Source: Macrothele yani (lineage: Eukaryota; Arthropoda; Arachnida; Araneae; Macrothelidae). From it: DNA of 64,000 bases. Positions 10,542 through 22,408 of the stretch are shown in pieces. Position 1 is the stretch's first letter, and each line of letters begins with the position of its first letter. The position numbers were made by a program, and so were the translations under genes. The stretch spans positions 110,793,072 through 110,857,071 of the forward strand of contig CM076999.1 of NCBI GenBank assembly GCA_039090855.1, given 5' to 3'. A model generated the notes under the pieces. The model made no database searches, was not told where the DNA came from, and worked only from the letters and a program-made list of their open reading frames with translations.

Positions 10542-10690
10542 ACTACAGAGATGAAAATGTGTCAAGAGGACAAATCTGAAGCAACGCATTCTGTCCGCGT
10601 AGCTTAGTTGGGAAAGCGCCTTACCTCGGAGTGAGGGTACACGACGTCCGTCGCGGACGAACTCGTGTTTTCACACCGTATTGAACAGAC
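10542..10690 (+). mobile_element. SINE family 2 (internal tRNA-like region)
   Basis: Starts with 'tactacagagatgaaaatgtg' and has an A box TAGCTTAGTTGG at about 10600. It matches, in reverse complement, 56590-56820. In both copies the tRNA-like part is preceded by ~55 bp of shared non-tRNA sequence. Confidence 0.65.
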
Positions 10691-11384
10691 CTATTCACCT
10701 TAACAAAAGGCACAAGGAAGATATTTATTGCACAGGTGGTTAATTATTCGTCCCTGAATCACTCCTATTTTGTTGACTGAATTACTTTGACATACAATGT
10801 ATACTTGAAATGGATCTGAATGCTGCATTCCGCAACTGCGTCGAAGTAAAGATTTCAGGAGTCTGTCAGGCAAATATCCGGACGAAGTATGGATTTTCAT
10901 CTATTGCTTCTGCTTCTTTTAATGATAATACAAGCAGCTGTAAAGTTACAAACTTATATATTTTGAAGGTTAGAATTTTTACAACTGATATCTATTTTAT
11001 CCTTTGCATATTTATGAGTTTTATAATACTCGCCAATACTTCTCATTAAGAGCTGCAAAACCTTTTTAGCTAGCTACAAGAAATGCTTGAAGAATAGAAA
11101 ATAGGCCGTCGTATTATTATTCAGCATTTCTTCTGCATAAAAGAAGATGGTGTTTTTTCATACAAAAATCCGAGTTATTACAGCGTATAAATTATTATTA
11201 TTTCGTCCAATACCTTGCAAGAAATGTAGCGGCGGTGTATTTCAAATGCCAGGTGTTATGAGGCCTTAATTACAGGGAGCGGAATGATACGTGGAACAAC
11301 AGTACCGTTCTAGCAGGCGGAAGCGAGAAACACATTATGCAGATTACATTGAAGGCTTTTATGGGATCTGTGCCATATGAAAAA
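10691..11384. other. No recognisable gene
   Basis: Short open frames only (for example 10810-11049, 79 codons) with no motif; AT-rich. Confidence 0.35.
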
Positions 11385-11700
11385 TAAGTTAAAACACTTC
11401 ACATGGGTTTTGGAATTGCCAGCGAATATTTAACGTCAAGGAGAATTGTTTTTCTTTTCTAATAGGAATTTTGTTTACGTACATTGAGATCGCCACTACT
11501 TCTTTTTCAGAAAAGTAATATTCATTACTTAATTTACACTCTTGACTGCCCACACAAGCAAACAATTGAATTTGTTTCGAACTGAGCTTCTTGGCAAACG
11601 GGGAGCTTAAAGTTTGTAAATTAGATTGTCTTACTAACCCATCAGATACAAAATATACACTCATTGTCATAAAAAATCCGCCCACCAAGAAGGAGGTGTC
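11385..11700. repeat. Interspersed repeat family D, copy 1
   Basis: Blocks such as 'tttggaattgcc...tttaacgtcaaggagaatt', 'agaaaagtaatattca' and 'ggcaaacggggagcttaaa' recur at 17800-17890 and 18725-18910 in the same order. Copy 2 is interrupted by ~830 bp. Confidence 0.6.
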
Positions 11701-11814
11701 GGATTGAAAAAAATTTTTAGTAGAGAGATGGTACATACCAAGAACAGAAATGGTTGCAATATCACAGCAGCAGGACGATTTTCCGAGGACATAGGGTACA
11801 TATTACGGTCAGCG

Positions 11815-12765
11815 TTAGTACCACGTCGGATCACCCCGTGCTAGTATACATGCGGTGATACGGTCTGGCATGGAGTCAAAGAGACGCCCTATGTTATCCT
11901 GGGACAGATTGGCTCACACTTCTTTCAACTGACCCTCTAAATCACGAACATTGGGACATGGAGAAAACTGGCGTCCCATCTGGTCCCACACGTGCTCGAT
12001 GGGCGAGAGATCAAGCGATCTCGCAGGCCACGGAAGCGGCGAAGCATGACTTAGGCAGCCCTGGGAAACCCGAGCCGTGTGCAGACGGGCGTTATCTTGT
12101 TGGAAAATGGCTCCGGACCACCACGCCAGGAAAGGCAGTACATGGGGCCTGAGGATCTCCTGTACGTAGTGCTGGGCTGCCAACGTCCCTCGGATCACTG
12201 CGAGGGAAGTCCGGCTGTCATACGCGAAGGCTCCTCAGATCATCGAGAAGGCAGTTCGGGACGTGTTCCGCTGTACAGTGACGCTCGGATTGTAGAGGTC
12301 ACCTGCGACCCCCCCCCCCCACTCTGACACGGTGGTTTTCCGTTCTCATACAGAAGCGGGATTCGTCGCTGAACACTATAAGTCGTCACTCGGCAGCATC
12401 TTGCGTTGCTCGCTGCCTACACCACTGCAATCGACGACGACGTTGGTCAGCAGTTAATGGCAGAAAACAAAAGGGCCGTCGAGAGTACAAAGTCGCGTCT
12501 GCCAGGCGTCTGGAAATGGTTCTGGACGACAAAAGAGTCCCTTGTACAGTCGCCACATGTCTCTGGATGTTCGACAAGGACGTCTTTGGGTCTGTGAGTG
12601 CCGCTCTCACGATCCGACAGTCTTCTCTGCTGGTGGTGTGTCTGAGTCGTTCCGAGCCAGTCCGCTGTGTCCGGGTGCCTTCCCGTGTCCATTGATCCGA
12701 ACACGATCGCACCGTACAGCTCGACCGACACAAATGGCGGCCGATTTGGCGCACCGGCCACCTTC
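11815..12765 (-). pseudogene. Tc1-like transposase, broken, 32-residue D-E spacing
   Basis: The minus strand reads a helix-turn-helix part (12754-12386, ending 'RQRATQDAAE'), an in-frame TGA where Trp is expected, then 'FSDESRF' with the first catalytic Asp. A frameshift falls in a C/G run near 12315. Then 'FQQDNARLHTA' has the second Asp and 'LSPIEHVWD' the Glu, 32 residues later. A final stop is at 11815. The same spacing occurs in the intact element at 59403-60826, so both belong to one Tc1 branch. N-terminus and terminal repeats are missing. Confidence 0.85.
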
Positions 12766-12769
12766 CCTA

Positions 12770-12905
12770 TTAGAGATGAGTTCGGGCTCAATTTTAGGTG
12801 CCCTGGCCCGCCCGGGTCCAAAGGCCTAGAGCCTGGGCCCGGCCCGTTTTCTTTGATTACATGTGTTTGCTGAGCCCGGGATATCCCGGGCCCGGATTCT
12901 TGGAA
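12770..12905. repeat. GC-rich block of GGCCCG/CCCGGG words
   Basis: Dense 'gcccgggtcc', 'cctgggcccggcccg', 'gatatcccgggcccgg' in otherwise AT-rich DNA. A similar block lies at 8640-8700. I cannot assign it. Confidence 0.4.
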
Positions 12906-13540
12906 AATTTTGCTTATCAAAGCTTGCATTTATGCATTATCCACTGGCCAAAGATATGGCCAAGCAAGGATTAGTTTAAAAATCATTAGTTTAAAAAGTT
13001 TAGTTCAGTTAATCCACTTCACAATGTTAATATGTTTTTAGAAATACTACGAATTAAGCCAAATGTTCTAAGATGTGGATTTGAAAATAAATAAATAATT
13101 AACGTGCCCTTCGACCGTATCAGGGGAATCAGTAATTTTGGTAAAAGCTGAAGAAAAGAAAATCGTTTAGAAACAAAAAAATCTATTCGTTATTTCTTTT
13201 GATTTCTAAATTTACTTTTATTTTGAATAAATTGCATTATAAAACGTGCAACGCCGTACAGACAGTTGCAAGTGTTTGAAATTTTGGCTCTAGAAAATTA
13301 ATTTTTGCAATATAATTTGCATATATGCTAATTGGTAAAGGTAGTTTAGAGTGATGTAGTTGAATATAAAAAAAACTTGTACGGAAATTTTCCAAAATTA
13401 AAAAAAAAAAGAACGAACGTAAAAGCATTCGAGCAGAGATTATTCTGTATTTTTTAACATTAACAAAGCTTTGCGCTTAATAGTATAATAATCACAATAT
13501 TATAATATGTCTGTGCAGTTTCCAGATCAAGTTCATCATG

Positions 13541-13578
<38 letters not shown>

Positions 13579-13978
13579 GCATCTTAATGCCTCAGCTCTT
13601 CAACTTGATCTTCTTTTCTCTAAAACTCGACCTACTGCACTAAAAACCAACGTCAATCCAAAAATCGCGGGAGTAAGGAAATTTTAAAAAATAAATAACA
13701 ATACTTCTAACTGCACAATTTTGGAAATTATTACATCATTTTAAACATAAGATTCTTGATTTTTAATAAAATACGAAAAATGGGAATGTGATTTTTCCCC
13801 AGTTTTTCGATACCAGACCTCCTTAAACTAATTCTTGCTTAGGCCATAGCTTTGGACAATGCATAATGCAAGTCTTGCTAAGCAAAATTTGTCTTGAAAT
13901 GGCAACTAGCTTAGGAAATTGAAAATCCTTCCACCATGGCCACAAATCCACCATGAAATTCAACACGTGTAATTCAAC
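12906..13978. other. No gene; (GA)n microsatellite inside
   Basis: AT-rich DNA with a (GA)15 run at about 13545-13574; nothing else identifiable. Confidence 0.5.
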
Positions 13979-14046
13979 CGGGCTCGGAATTACACGTGTT
14001 GTATTGATTACAGTAATGAAATTCAAGACGTGTAATTCCGAGCCCG
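13979..14046. repeat. Hairpin, ~22-bp arms
   Basis: 'gggctcggaattacacgt' is followed ~30 bases later by its reverse complement 'acgtgtaattccgagccc'. A partial third copy of 'cacgtgtaattc' lies at 13962. Nothing recognisable follows to 14382. Confidence 0.75.
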
Positions 14047-14499
14047 TGGCCCGCGTTTTTTTGTGCTAATATATTTTACGGTTTTTTTATTTCGTTCATA
14101 AAAATGAGTGATATCGTGCGAAAAAGTTTTACCATCTTTTGAGTGAATCAGTGAATAATAAGAAGGATAAAAACTTTTATTTAACAAGTGAGAAATACAA
14201 TTCTTTGTTCAATGAAGTCAGAGAAGCTGAAAGTGTTAAAGTAAAACGAACAGTTCACTATAGACTGTTGAATTAGAATGTATTAGTTTAATAGTGAAAA
14301 TACAAAATTTCATCTCATGATATTTATAACGCTATTTTAATTTCTTATTCCAATTACACACTTTTAAATAAATAACTAGACGAAACCCGTCGGATAATAA
14401 ACTCATGAAACCACAAACGTAAAATATATTTGATTGACAAATTCATTCAACCACTTCAGTAAAGACAATAGTCCAGGTTCGTGATTCATTTATTTATTT

Positions 14500-14790
14500 A
14501 TTTATTTTGACTGAAGGCTTGACGACCACCGTAGCAACTCAATGGGCTGTAAGCAGTCTCCCGTCCCTAATTTAGGGTCACTGGTTCCAGGGAAAAGAGA
14601 GAGCCAGTGCCGTAACACAACATTCATGCCTCACCGGGATACGAACCCGGACCCTACACGAACGAATGATCATAAACCAACGCTTGGGCTATTAGCAGTC
14701 ACCCATCCCTAATTTAGGGTCACTAGTTTCAGGAAAAGGAGAGAGCCAGTGCCGTAAGACAAACACAACATCCATGCCTGACTGGGATTC
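14500..14790 (-). mobile_element. Two tandem, degraded family 1 SINEs
   Basis: 14500-14690 is a diverged full copy; 14691-14790 repeats the middle part (from 'gggctattagcagtcac' to 'gactgggattcga'). Both are in reverse orientation. No clean duplications. Confidence 0.8.
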
Positions 14791-14815
14791 GAGACGAAAC
14801 CCGTCGGAATAAACA

Positions 14816-14848
<33 letters not shown>

Positions 14849-15152
14849 AAAGAATAAACTCATATGAAACGTTTATTTACATCTTTACATAATGGGAAAC
14901 GTCTTACCTACATGAATAAACTGGATCGAATGAATGTTAAATTGTATGTATACATTACACAGTCCAATGGCACAACGCAATTAGGTCTTCGAGTGTTCGC
15001 TGTTCCGATAAGAACTTTCAAACAAATTCCTGCTAGCGTTGTTTTGCACAACGGTTCGCTGAGAAGAGAGACTTCGGACTTTGGACTAGCTGAGTCCCTC
15101 CATACTTCCACCTTCAACAGCGAATGAGTCAACCGCACACTTCTCCCATAGA

Positions 15153-15369
15153 CTTTTTTTTTTTTCATATGAGGTTTAACGACCACCGTGAGCAATTCAA
15201 AGGGCTATAAGCAGTCGCTAGTCCCAAATTAAGGGTCTCTGGTTCCAGGGAAGGGAGAGAGCCAGTGCCGACAAACACAACATCCATGCCTCACTGGGAT
15301 TCGAACCCGGACCCCTTTCGGACGAATGATCAGAGGCCGTCACTTAGAACACTGTGCTATCGGGGCGGC
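15153..15369 (-). mobile_element. tRNA-derived SINE, family 1
   Basis: Reverse copy with an 8-bp duplication CCCATAGA (15145-15152 and 15370-15377). It interrupts repeat family C; the uninterrupted sequence is seen near 27430. Confidence 0.88.
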
Positions 15370-15573
15370 CCCATAGATTTTACATGGGAACTTTGCCGCC
15401 CCACAACGCCCGAACCGTTACCCCAATCTCATTTTTTTCTTCGACTGGCACATGTACATGGTAAGACCCTTATTTTGATACCTCAATCATATGTTTACGT
15501 TCAGCCGTTCTATCACAACTGGTCTTACAGTAAAAATGCTAATAGAATTAATATATAGATGATAATTAAAATA

Positions 15574-15795
15574 GCCGCCCCGGTGGTGCAGTGGTCTAAG
15601 ACGCTGGCCTCTGATCATTCGTCCGTAAGGGGTCCGGGTTCGAATCCCGGTCAGGCATGGATGTTGTGTTTGTCTTACGGCACTGGCTCTCTCCCTTCCC
15701 TGGAACCAGTGACCCTAAATTAGGGACGGGCGACTGCTTATAGCCCATTGAGTGGCTCACGGTGGTCGTTAAACCTCCAATCAAAAAAAAAAATT
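15574..15795 (+). mobile_element. tRNA-derived SINE, family 1
   Basis: Full-length copy with A-rich tail and a 9-bp duplication ATTAAAATA (15565-15573 and 15796-15804). Confidence 0.9.
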
Positions 15796-16030
15796 ATTAA
15801 AATATGGGCCCAGTACAACAGATATCATAAAAAAAGTTATGCAACATAAATGACTCTTTCAACATTTTAAAATTTAGGAACACGCACTTTTACCAATTAG
15901 TGTTGGTAAAGGCTGGCTTTTACCGAAATGGTTTGGTAAAAGCCTGAAATGAAAGCTTTTACAAGTATATTTCGGACTGTTACAACCTTTGTTTGATAAA
16001 TGCCAGGATTTACCGGTCACACCTAGGATT

Positions 16031-16975
16031 TACCAATATCATCATCATCATCATCATTGTCAACCGTTATCAATCCACTGCTGGACGAAGGTCTCCCCAA
16101 GTTTCCTCCACAACGGTCTGTCTTGTGCCAGTCTCCTCCATGTCACTCCTGCATACTTTCTAATTTCATCCACCCATCTCCCATGTGGTCTTCTTCTGGG
16201 TCTTTTCCTGTCCCTTGGAATCCAATCTAAAATTTCGGCTGTCCATCGATGGTCTGTCCTTCTGGCAGTATGTCCAGCCCATTGCCATTTAAGGGATTTA
16301 ACTCTGATCATGATGTCTTCCACTCTTGTCATTTTTCGGATCCACGAGTTCCTCTTCTTATCTCTCCTGTTTACACCAAGCATGCACCTCTCCATGCTAC
16401 TTTGAGTTGTCTGCAGTCTTTGTATGTCTCTTTTAGTTAAGGTCCACGTCTCTGCACCATACGTAAGCACTGGAAGGATGCATTGATCAAACACTTTTCT
16501 TTTAAGACATAATGGCATATTGCTCTTGAAAATTATGCTGTTTCTTCCAAAAGCTCGTCAGGCAAGTTTTGTACGCCGATTAATTTCTTCACCAATGTGA
16601 CCCTCACTTGATATCTGCTGTCCAAGATAAACGTACGTGTCTGTTATCTCCAGCTTTTCTCCATCAATCGATAAATCTTCATTTCTTGTAAAAGCATTGA
16701 ACATCACTTTTGTCTTCTGAAAGTTCATTTTTAATTCCATTCCTTTACTCTTGTCAGCAAGTTCCTGGATCATACTCTGCAGCTCTGGTGGGGTAGTCGC
16801 AAAAATGACTACGCTATCAGCAAAACGAAGGTGGGTTAAATAGTCTCCATTAATCTTTAGACGGTAAATTTCACGAATCATTGTTATCATTTTCATAAGA
16901 GTCTTCATGTAATTTTGATTATAAGTAAACATTCTATCACCAGTCGCTGACACAAAAGTACATGAACTCACTTTG
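16031..16975 (-). pseudogene. RTE-type LINE, 3' part of reverse transcriptase ORF
   Basis: Read on the minus strand. The RT palm gives 'LTHLRFADSVVIFAT', where the catalytic pair FADD reads FADS. Then come 'ELADKSKGMELKMNFQKTKV' and, after an in-frame TGA where Trp is expected (about 16558), the thumb and C-terminal domain 'CILPVLTYGAETWTLTKRDI' and 'SLKWQWAGHTARRTDHRW'. The frame is otherwise unbroken. The 3' end runs into an (ATG)n tail (plus strand (ATC)n, 16037-16056), as RTE elements typically have. The 5' part is cut by a SINE at 16976. Confidence 0.88.
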
Positions 16976-17196
16976 ACCGCCCGGTGGCGCAGTGATCTAA
17001 GCGATGGCTTCTGATCATTCGTCCGAAAGGGTCCGGGTTCGAATCCCGGTGAGGCATGGATGTTGTATTTGTCTTACGGTGCTGGCTCTCTCCCTTCCCT
17101 GGAACCTGTGACCCGAAATTAGGGACGGGCTACTGCTTATAGCCCATTGAGTTGCTAACGGTGGTCGTTAAACCTTCAAAAAAAAAAAAAAAAAAA
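16976..17196 (+). mobile_element. tRNA-derived SINE, family 1
   Basis: Inserted into the RTE fragment. The duplication GAACTC(A/G)CTTTG lies at 16964-16975 and 17197-17208, with one mismatch; A18 tail. Confidence 0.9.
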
Positions 17197-17208
17197 AGAA
17201 CTCGCTTT

Positions 17209-17799
17209 GTATTCATCGTAGTGGGCGTTTTCTTGCCTTCCTTAAGGCAAAATCAGTAATCAGCAAGCTAAATTTTTCTTCTTCTTCTTCTGAGCAAGTT
17301 ATTTTCACGTTCTTCTTCTTCTGAGCGAGCTATTTTTAGTAACCCATGTTTCTGCCCACGATGTGGAATAAACAACAACCATGGGTTAGTAAAATATGTC
17401 TTTAAATATTCATGTTAATTTTTGAAATAAAAACTGATTTAAACAAGTGTAGCCCGCGGAATTGACATCTTTCAAATTGATATTAATAATCAATTTTTTG
17501 AAGCAACATATCGATTCATATTTGCGCTCGGTGAAAAATTGACTGGTGCACGCCGCCGTCATCGTTTTTGCTGACCATAATAATAAAAATTAAATGTTAT
17601 TGCTTAAATTGGGCCCCCCGTCCTCCATGGAGGCCCTGGGCACAGGCCCCGTGTGCCCTTGCGTTAGTCAAGCTCCGTTAAAGAGGAGGAGAGCGCCAGA
17701 GTAGTAACGAATCTTGGAGATAATCAAGCCTTCGATGCATCAATCTTTCTAGATGTCGGAAGTCATGAACACAGGATGCAGATCACAGTGCATTAAAAA
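17209..17799. other. No recognisable gene
   Basis: Two 'ttcttcttcttctgagc' blocks (17277-17330) and a GC-rich 'ggccccccgtcctccatggaggccc' hairpin near 17613 are the only structure seen. Confidence 0.4.
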
Positions 17800-18910
17800 T
17801 TTCTCATGGATTTTGGAATTATTTTTTGACATCTTTTAACGTCAAGAATTGATGTTCTTTTCTAATATGAGCTCTATTTACTGGATGCACTTCAGTTTGC
17901 GGCCCCCGTCATCTGCTGAAGGGAAGTAACGTGGAATCACGGGAAATTACACGTTTCCCGATAGGTGGCGCTTCCGCTCCTTCCTCCGTTACGTCATGAC
18001 TGTTGACACCGTGCGCCTGACTTGATTCGCCACTTTGGGGGACGCGGGTGGCCTAGTGGGCAACGTTCGTGACTGCCACGGAAAGGGTCTCAGTTTCGAT
18101 CCCAGCGGGTACAAACGCTCGATCCACTAAATACCCGCCGTGCGTCGGATGAGCACGTTAAGCCGTCGGACCCCGTGTACTAGCCCCCTGGTAATAAACA
18201 GGGGCGTCTTCATCCCCCTTTCTACTTCACTTCCGTGTCCCTTTCCTATCGGGTGCTCTAGCCCAAATCTCCTAGTTTCCTGTTTCTAAGGGTTGTTTAA
18301 GACCTGGGGTCAGACACTCCCTTCCTAAAATTCTCTACATATGATCATTCGCTATGTTGGAATTGTCGTCTTTCCTCAGAACAGTGCTTTGAGGTGATGA
18401 TTCGCATCATGAAACAGTTCTGTCCTGGTACGTAATAAATGTAATTAAATTACTGTACCAGAAAGACAGGTTTTCATTCTGAGGAAATACATCTTTTCCG
18501 TCCCAGAGACGTTTCAGAATAGGTACCCAATTAACATTCAATAAAGGCCATTTTAAGTGCCAGCCGAAAAAACAAAACACCGCAGAAACACAATCGTTAC
18601 AGAAATAACGCACGCAGCGTATTTTATATCGTCCGATAGATGGCAGCACATTACTAGCAACGCATTTCTCGCAGCAGACAACGGGGACCGCAAGTCGAAT
18701 TATAGCGTATTTAGGGACACTTAGAACACCACCACTTGTTTTTCGAAAAAGTAATATTTATGTAGATTTCATTTGAATCGCGCATTACCAGATGATGATA
18801 ATTTTTCGCAATTCGTTTGAAAAAGAGCTTCCAGGTAAACGGGGAGCTTAAATGTTCTAAAACAGAAGTTTTTGACTAGTTCATGAGATACAAATAAAGA
18901 TATGCTTGTT
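17800..18910. repeat. Family D repeat, copy 2, interrupted
   Basis: 17800-17890 and 18725-18910 match successive parts of 11385-11700. About 830 bp of unrelated sequence lies between, including the SINE-like stretch at 18040-18330. Confidence 0.55.
18040..18330 (+). mobile_element. SINE-like sequence with tRNA-Gly-like head (family 3)
   Basis: 'gcgggtggcctagtgg' (A-box-like), an anticodon arm with loop CTGCCAC (GCC) and 'gtttcgatccc' (B-box-like) within ~75 bp, followed by 'gatgagcacgttaagccgtcgg'. One copy only in the window, so the boundaries are uncertain. Confidence 0.5.
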
Positions 18911-19289
18911 TGGATGCCGTATGTATTTCTATGTGACGATATGCAAGACGTAGGCCTACAGCATGAGGAAATATAGAGCAAGAAAAATTCTACATGATGA
19001 CTATTTTAGTAATGTTACATTCAGGAAACCATGCTAGTCATGTGGCCAGTGGCAGAAATGGGAACAATTCGCAGCCGGAACCCAAAGCAGAAGTGAATGC
19101 CATAAGAATTTAATATGCACAAACCCATTCGCAGTAGATGCAAATGCCCAGTAAAAGAAATTTCGTTGTTAAACACACATAAAGAAACATCGTTATTAAA
19201 CTTTAAAATGAAAACTCACGTATAGCTGAAATCAGACCTACTATCTTTATTCAGGCAAATAATTCATTCAAGATGGAGTCGTTAATAGA
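18911..19289. other. No recognisable gene
   Basis: AT-rich, no motif or repeat found. Confidence 0.35.
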
Positions 19290-19420
19290 AACGTACCACA
19301 GTTGTACCGAAAGTAATGCAAAAGTGGGCATAATTTTTTTATTAACTGACAAAGGTCGGTCAAATTGCACATGTTGGTAGAGTAACTGTTCCTCTATAGT
19401 AATCCTTCTTCTCAGGGGCG
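19290..19420 (+). repeat. Outlying degenerate unit of the mariner-end array
   Basis: 'agttgtaccgaaagtaatgcaaaagtgggcataa...acatgttggtagagtaactg' matches the 133-bp unit of 20105-22408. The following 19421-20104 holds nothing else I recognise. Confidence 0.8.
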
Positions 19421-20104
19421 GCGGAAACTGAAATTCGTTGACCGGGCCCGAAATTTCGAATCGTGGTGCGCCCTCTACCTTCCCGGAACAAACAGAAGAA
19501 AAACAATGTCTAAGCAGTGGCGCACTCACAAGAGTGGCCGAGCTCCCCCGGGCTGATAGAGTGAAAAATTATTGTGTCGAAGTTTGAAACAAAAAGTCAC
19601 AATACGCGATCTACATATACTTCTTAATCATGTACCGTATAATTATAACATAAAATAATTATAAGGGAGTAGTTCTGTTAAATAAATTTAGAAAAATCTA
19701 ACAAGGAAAACAATTTCACTGCTTCTTCTAATCATTTAACTTTCTTGTACTGTAACATTAGTAGTAACTGGGTAAGAATAAATGCACAAAAATCAACCTC
19801 CTTAATTGTTACAGCACCTGACTACTTTTCCCAGTAAATTTAGTGGGGGGGGGGTCCACCCCACCTTGGGAAAAGTTCTGTGTGCCAGGTCGCACGGGCT
19901 CCTCCCTTGGGAAATTTCTGGGTGTGCTACTGTGCCTAAGGAGCTTTGTTGGGAATTAGGACCATCCAACCACTTACCTAGAGGAACTTTCTAAGGCACA
20001 TCACAACAATCGCACACATGTCAAATAAAAAAAAAATAAAAAAAAAGTTTTGTGCTGAAATTGTTGACCGAGCCCTACTGGCCCGGCTGGACCGTCGCCG
20101 CTGC

Positions 20105-22408
20105 TTCTTCTTCATTGCAGGTAAATACGAGGGTTGTACCGAAAGTAATGCAAAACTTGGCATAAATGTTTTATTAACTAACAGATGTCGTTGAGACTGC
20201 ACATGTTGGTAGAGTAACAACTCTTTCTCTATAGTAACCCTTCTTCTTCGTTGCAGGTAAATACGAGGGTTGTACCGAAAGTAACACAAAAGTGGACATA
20301 ACGTTTTTATTAATTGACAAAAGTCGTTGAGATTACACATGTTTGTGGAGTAACTCTTCTCCATAGTAACCCTTGTTCTTCATTGCAGGTAAATAAGAGG
20401 GTTGTACTGAAAGTAATGCAAAAGCGGGCATAACTTTTTTATTAATTGACAGAGGTTGTTCAAATTGCACATGTTTGTGGAGTAACTCTTTCTCTATAGT
20501 AACCCTTCTTCTTCATTGCAGGTAAATACGAGGGTTGTACCGAAAGTTATGCCAAAGTGGGCATAACTTTTTTATTAATTGACAGATGTCGTTCAGATTG
20601 CACATGTTGGTAGAGTAACTCTTCCTTTATAGTAACCCTTCTCCTTTATTGCATTTAAATACGAGGGTTGTACCGAAAGTAATGCAAAAATGGGCAAAAC
20701 TTTTTTATTAACTGACAGAGGTCGTTCAAATTGCACATGTTGATAGAGTAACTCTTCCTCTATAGTAACCCTTCTTCTTCATTGCAGGTAAATACGAGGG
20801 TTGTACCGAAAGTAATGCAAAACTGGGCATAAATGTTTTATTAACTGACAGATGTTGTTCAGATTGCACATGTCGGTAGAGTAACAACTCTTTCTCTATA
20901 GTAACCCTTCTTCTCCGTTGCAGGTAAATACGAGGGTTGTACCGAAAGTAATGCAAAAGTGGGCATAACTTTTTTATTAACTGACAGAGGTCGTTCAAAT
21001 TGCACATGTTGGTAGAGTAAGTCTTCCTTTATAGTAACCCTTCTTCTTTATTGCATTTAAATACGAGGGTTGTACCGAAAGTAATGCAAAACTGGGCATA
21101 AATGGTTTATTAACTGACAGATGTTGTTCAGATTGCACATGTCGGTAGAGTAACAACTCTTTCTCTATAGTAACCCTTCTTCTCCGTTGCAGGTAAATAC
21201 GAGGGTTGTACCGAAAGTAACACAAAAGTGGGCATAACGTTTTTATTAATTGACAAAAGTCGTTGAGATTACACATGTTTGTGGAGTAACTCTTCTCCAT
21301 AGTAACTCTTCTCCATAGTAACCCTTGTTCTTCATTGCAGGTAAATAAGAGGGTTGTACTGAAAGTAATGCAAAAGCGGGCATAACGTTTTTATTAATTG
21401 ACAGAGCTTGTTCAAATTGCACATGTTTGTGGAGTAACTCTTTCTCTATAGTAACCCTTCTTCTTCATTGCAGGTAAATACGAGGGTTGTACCGAAAGTA
21501 ATGCAAAAGTGGGCATAACTTTTTTATTAATTGACAGATGTCGTTCAGATTGCACATGTTGGCAGAGTAACTCTTCCTCTATAGTAATCATTCTTCTTCA
21601 TTGAAGATAAATACGAGGGTTGTACTGAAAGTGATACAAAAGTCGGCATAATTTTTTTATAAATTGACATATGTCGTTCAGATTGCACATGTTGGCAGAG
21701 TAACTCTTCCTCTATAGTAACCCTTCTTCTTCATAGCAGGTAAATACGAGGGTTGTGCCGAAAGTAATGCAAAAGTGGGCATAACTGTTTTATTAACTGA
21801 CAGATGTCGTTCAGATTGCACATGTTGGTAGAGTAACTCTTCCTCTATAGTAATCATTCTTCTTCATTGAAGATAAATACGAGGGTTGTACTGAAAGTGA
21901 TACAAAAGTGGGCATAATTTTTTTATAAATTGACATATGTCGTTCAGATTGCACATGTTGGCAGAGTAACTCTTCCTCTATAGTAACCCTTCTTCTTCAT
22001 AGCAGGTAAATACGAGGGTTGTGCCGAAAGTAAAGCAAAAGTGGGCATAACTGTTTTATTAACTGACAGATGTCGTTCAGATTGCACATGTTGGTAGAGT
22101 AACTCTTCCTCTATAGTAATCATTCTTCTTCATTGAAGATAAATAAGAGGGTTGTACTGAAAGTAGTGTAAAAGTGGGCATACCTTTTTTATTAACTGGC
22201 AGAGGTCGTTCAAGTTGCACATGATTGTGGAGTAACTCTTCTATAGTAACCCTTCTTCTTCATTGCAGGTAAATACGAGGGTTGTACCGAAAGTATTACA
22301 AAAGTAGGCATAACTTTTGTATTAATTGACAGAGGTCGTTCAAATTGTACATGTTGGTAGAGTAACTCTTTCTTTATAGTAAACCTTCTTCTTCATTGCA
22401 GGTAAATA
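20105..22408 (+). repeat. Tandem array (~18 units of ~133 bp) derived from a mariner end
   Basis: Each unit reads TACGAGGGTTGTACCGAAAG...tttattaactgacag...gcacatgttggtagagtaactc...tctatagtaacccttcttcttcattgcaggtaaa and is joined head to tail to the next at GGTAAATACGAGGG. The same sequence, reversed, is the right end and 5' leader of the adjacent mariner (23549-23681). Some units differ in length by up to 15 bp. Confidence 0.93.

Larger units (their letters stand above)
14383..15470 (-). repeat. Interspersed repeat family C, copy 1, with SINEs inside
   Basis: The outer parts (14383-14490 and 14865-15152, 15370-15470) match 27311-27960 in reverse complement, including 'gacgaaacccgtcgg', 'aatgggaaacgtcttacct' and 'gttcgctgagaagagaga'. 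Both copies carry a family 1 SINE at the same internal place. Copy 1 also has a later SINE at 15153-15369. Not obviously coding. Confidence 0.75.

Noticed and set aside
8630..12905. GC-rich GGCCCG blocks as CpG-island promoters
   Set aside because: They are short (about 60-130 bp), lack a neighbouring gene and look like low-complexity repeat pieces.
16060..16405. Plus-strand frame with His-rich start (138 codons)
   Set aside because: It is antisense to the RTE C-terminus; the histidines come from the (ATC)n tail.
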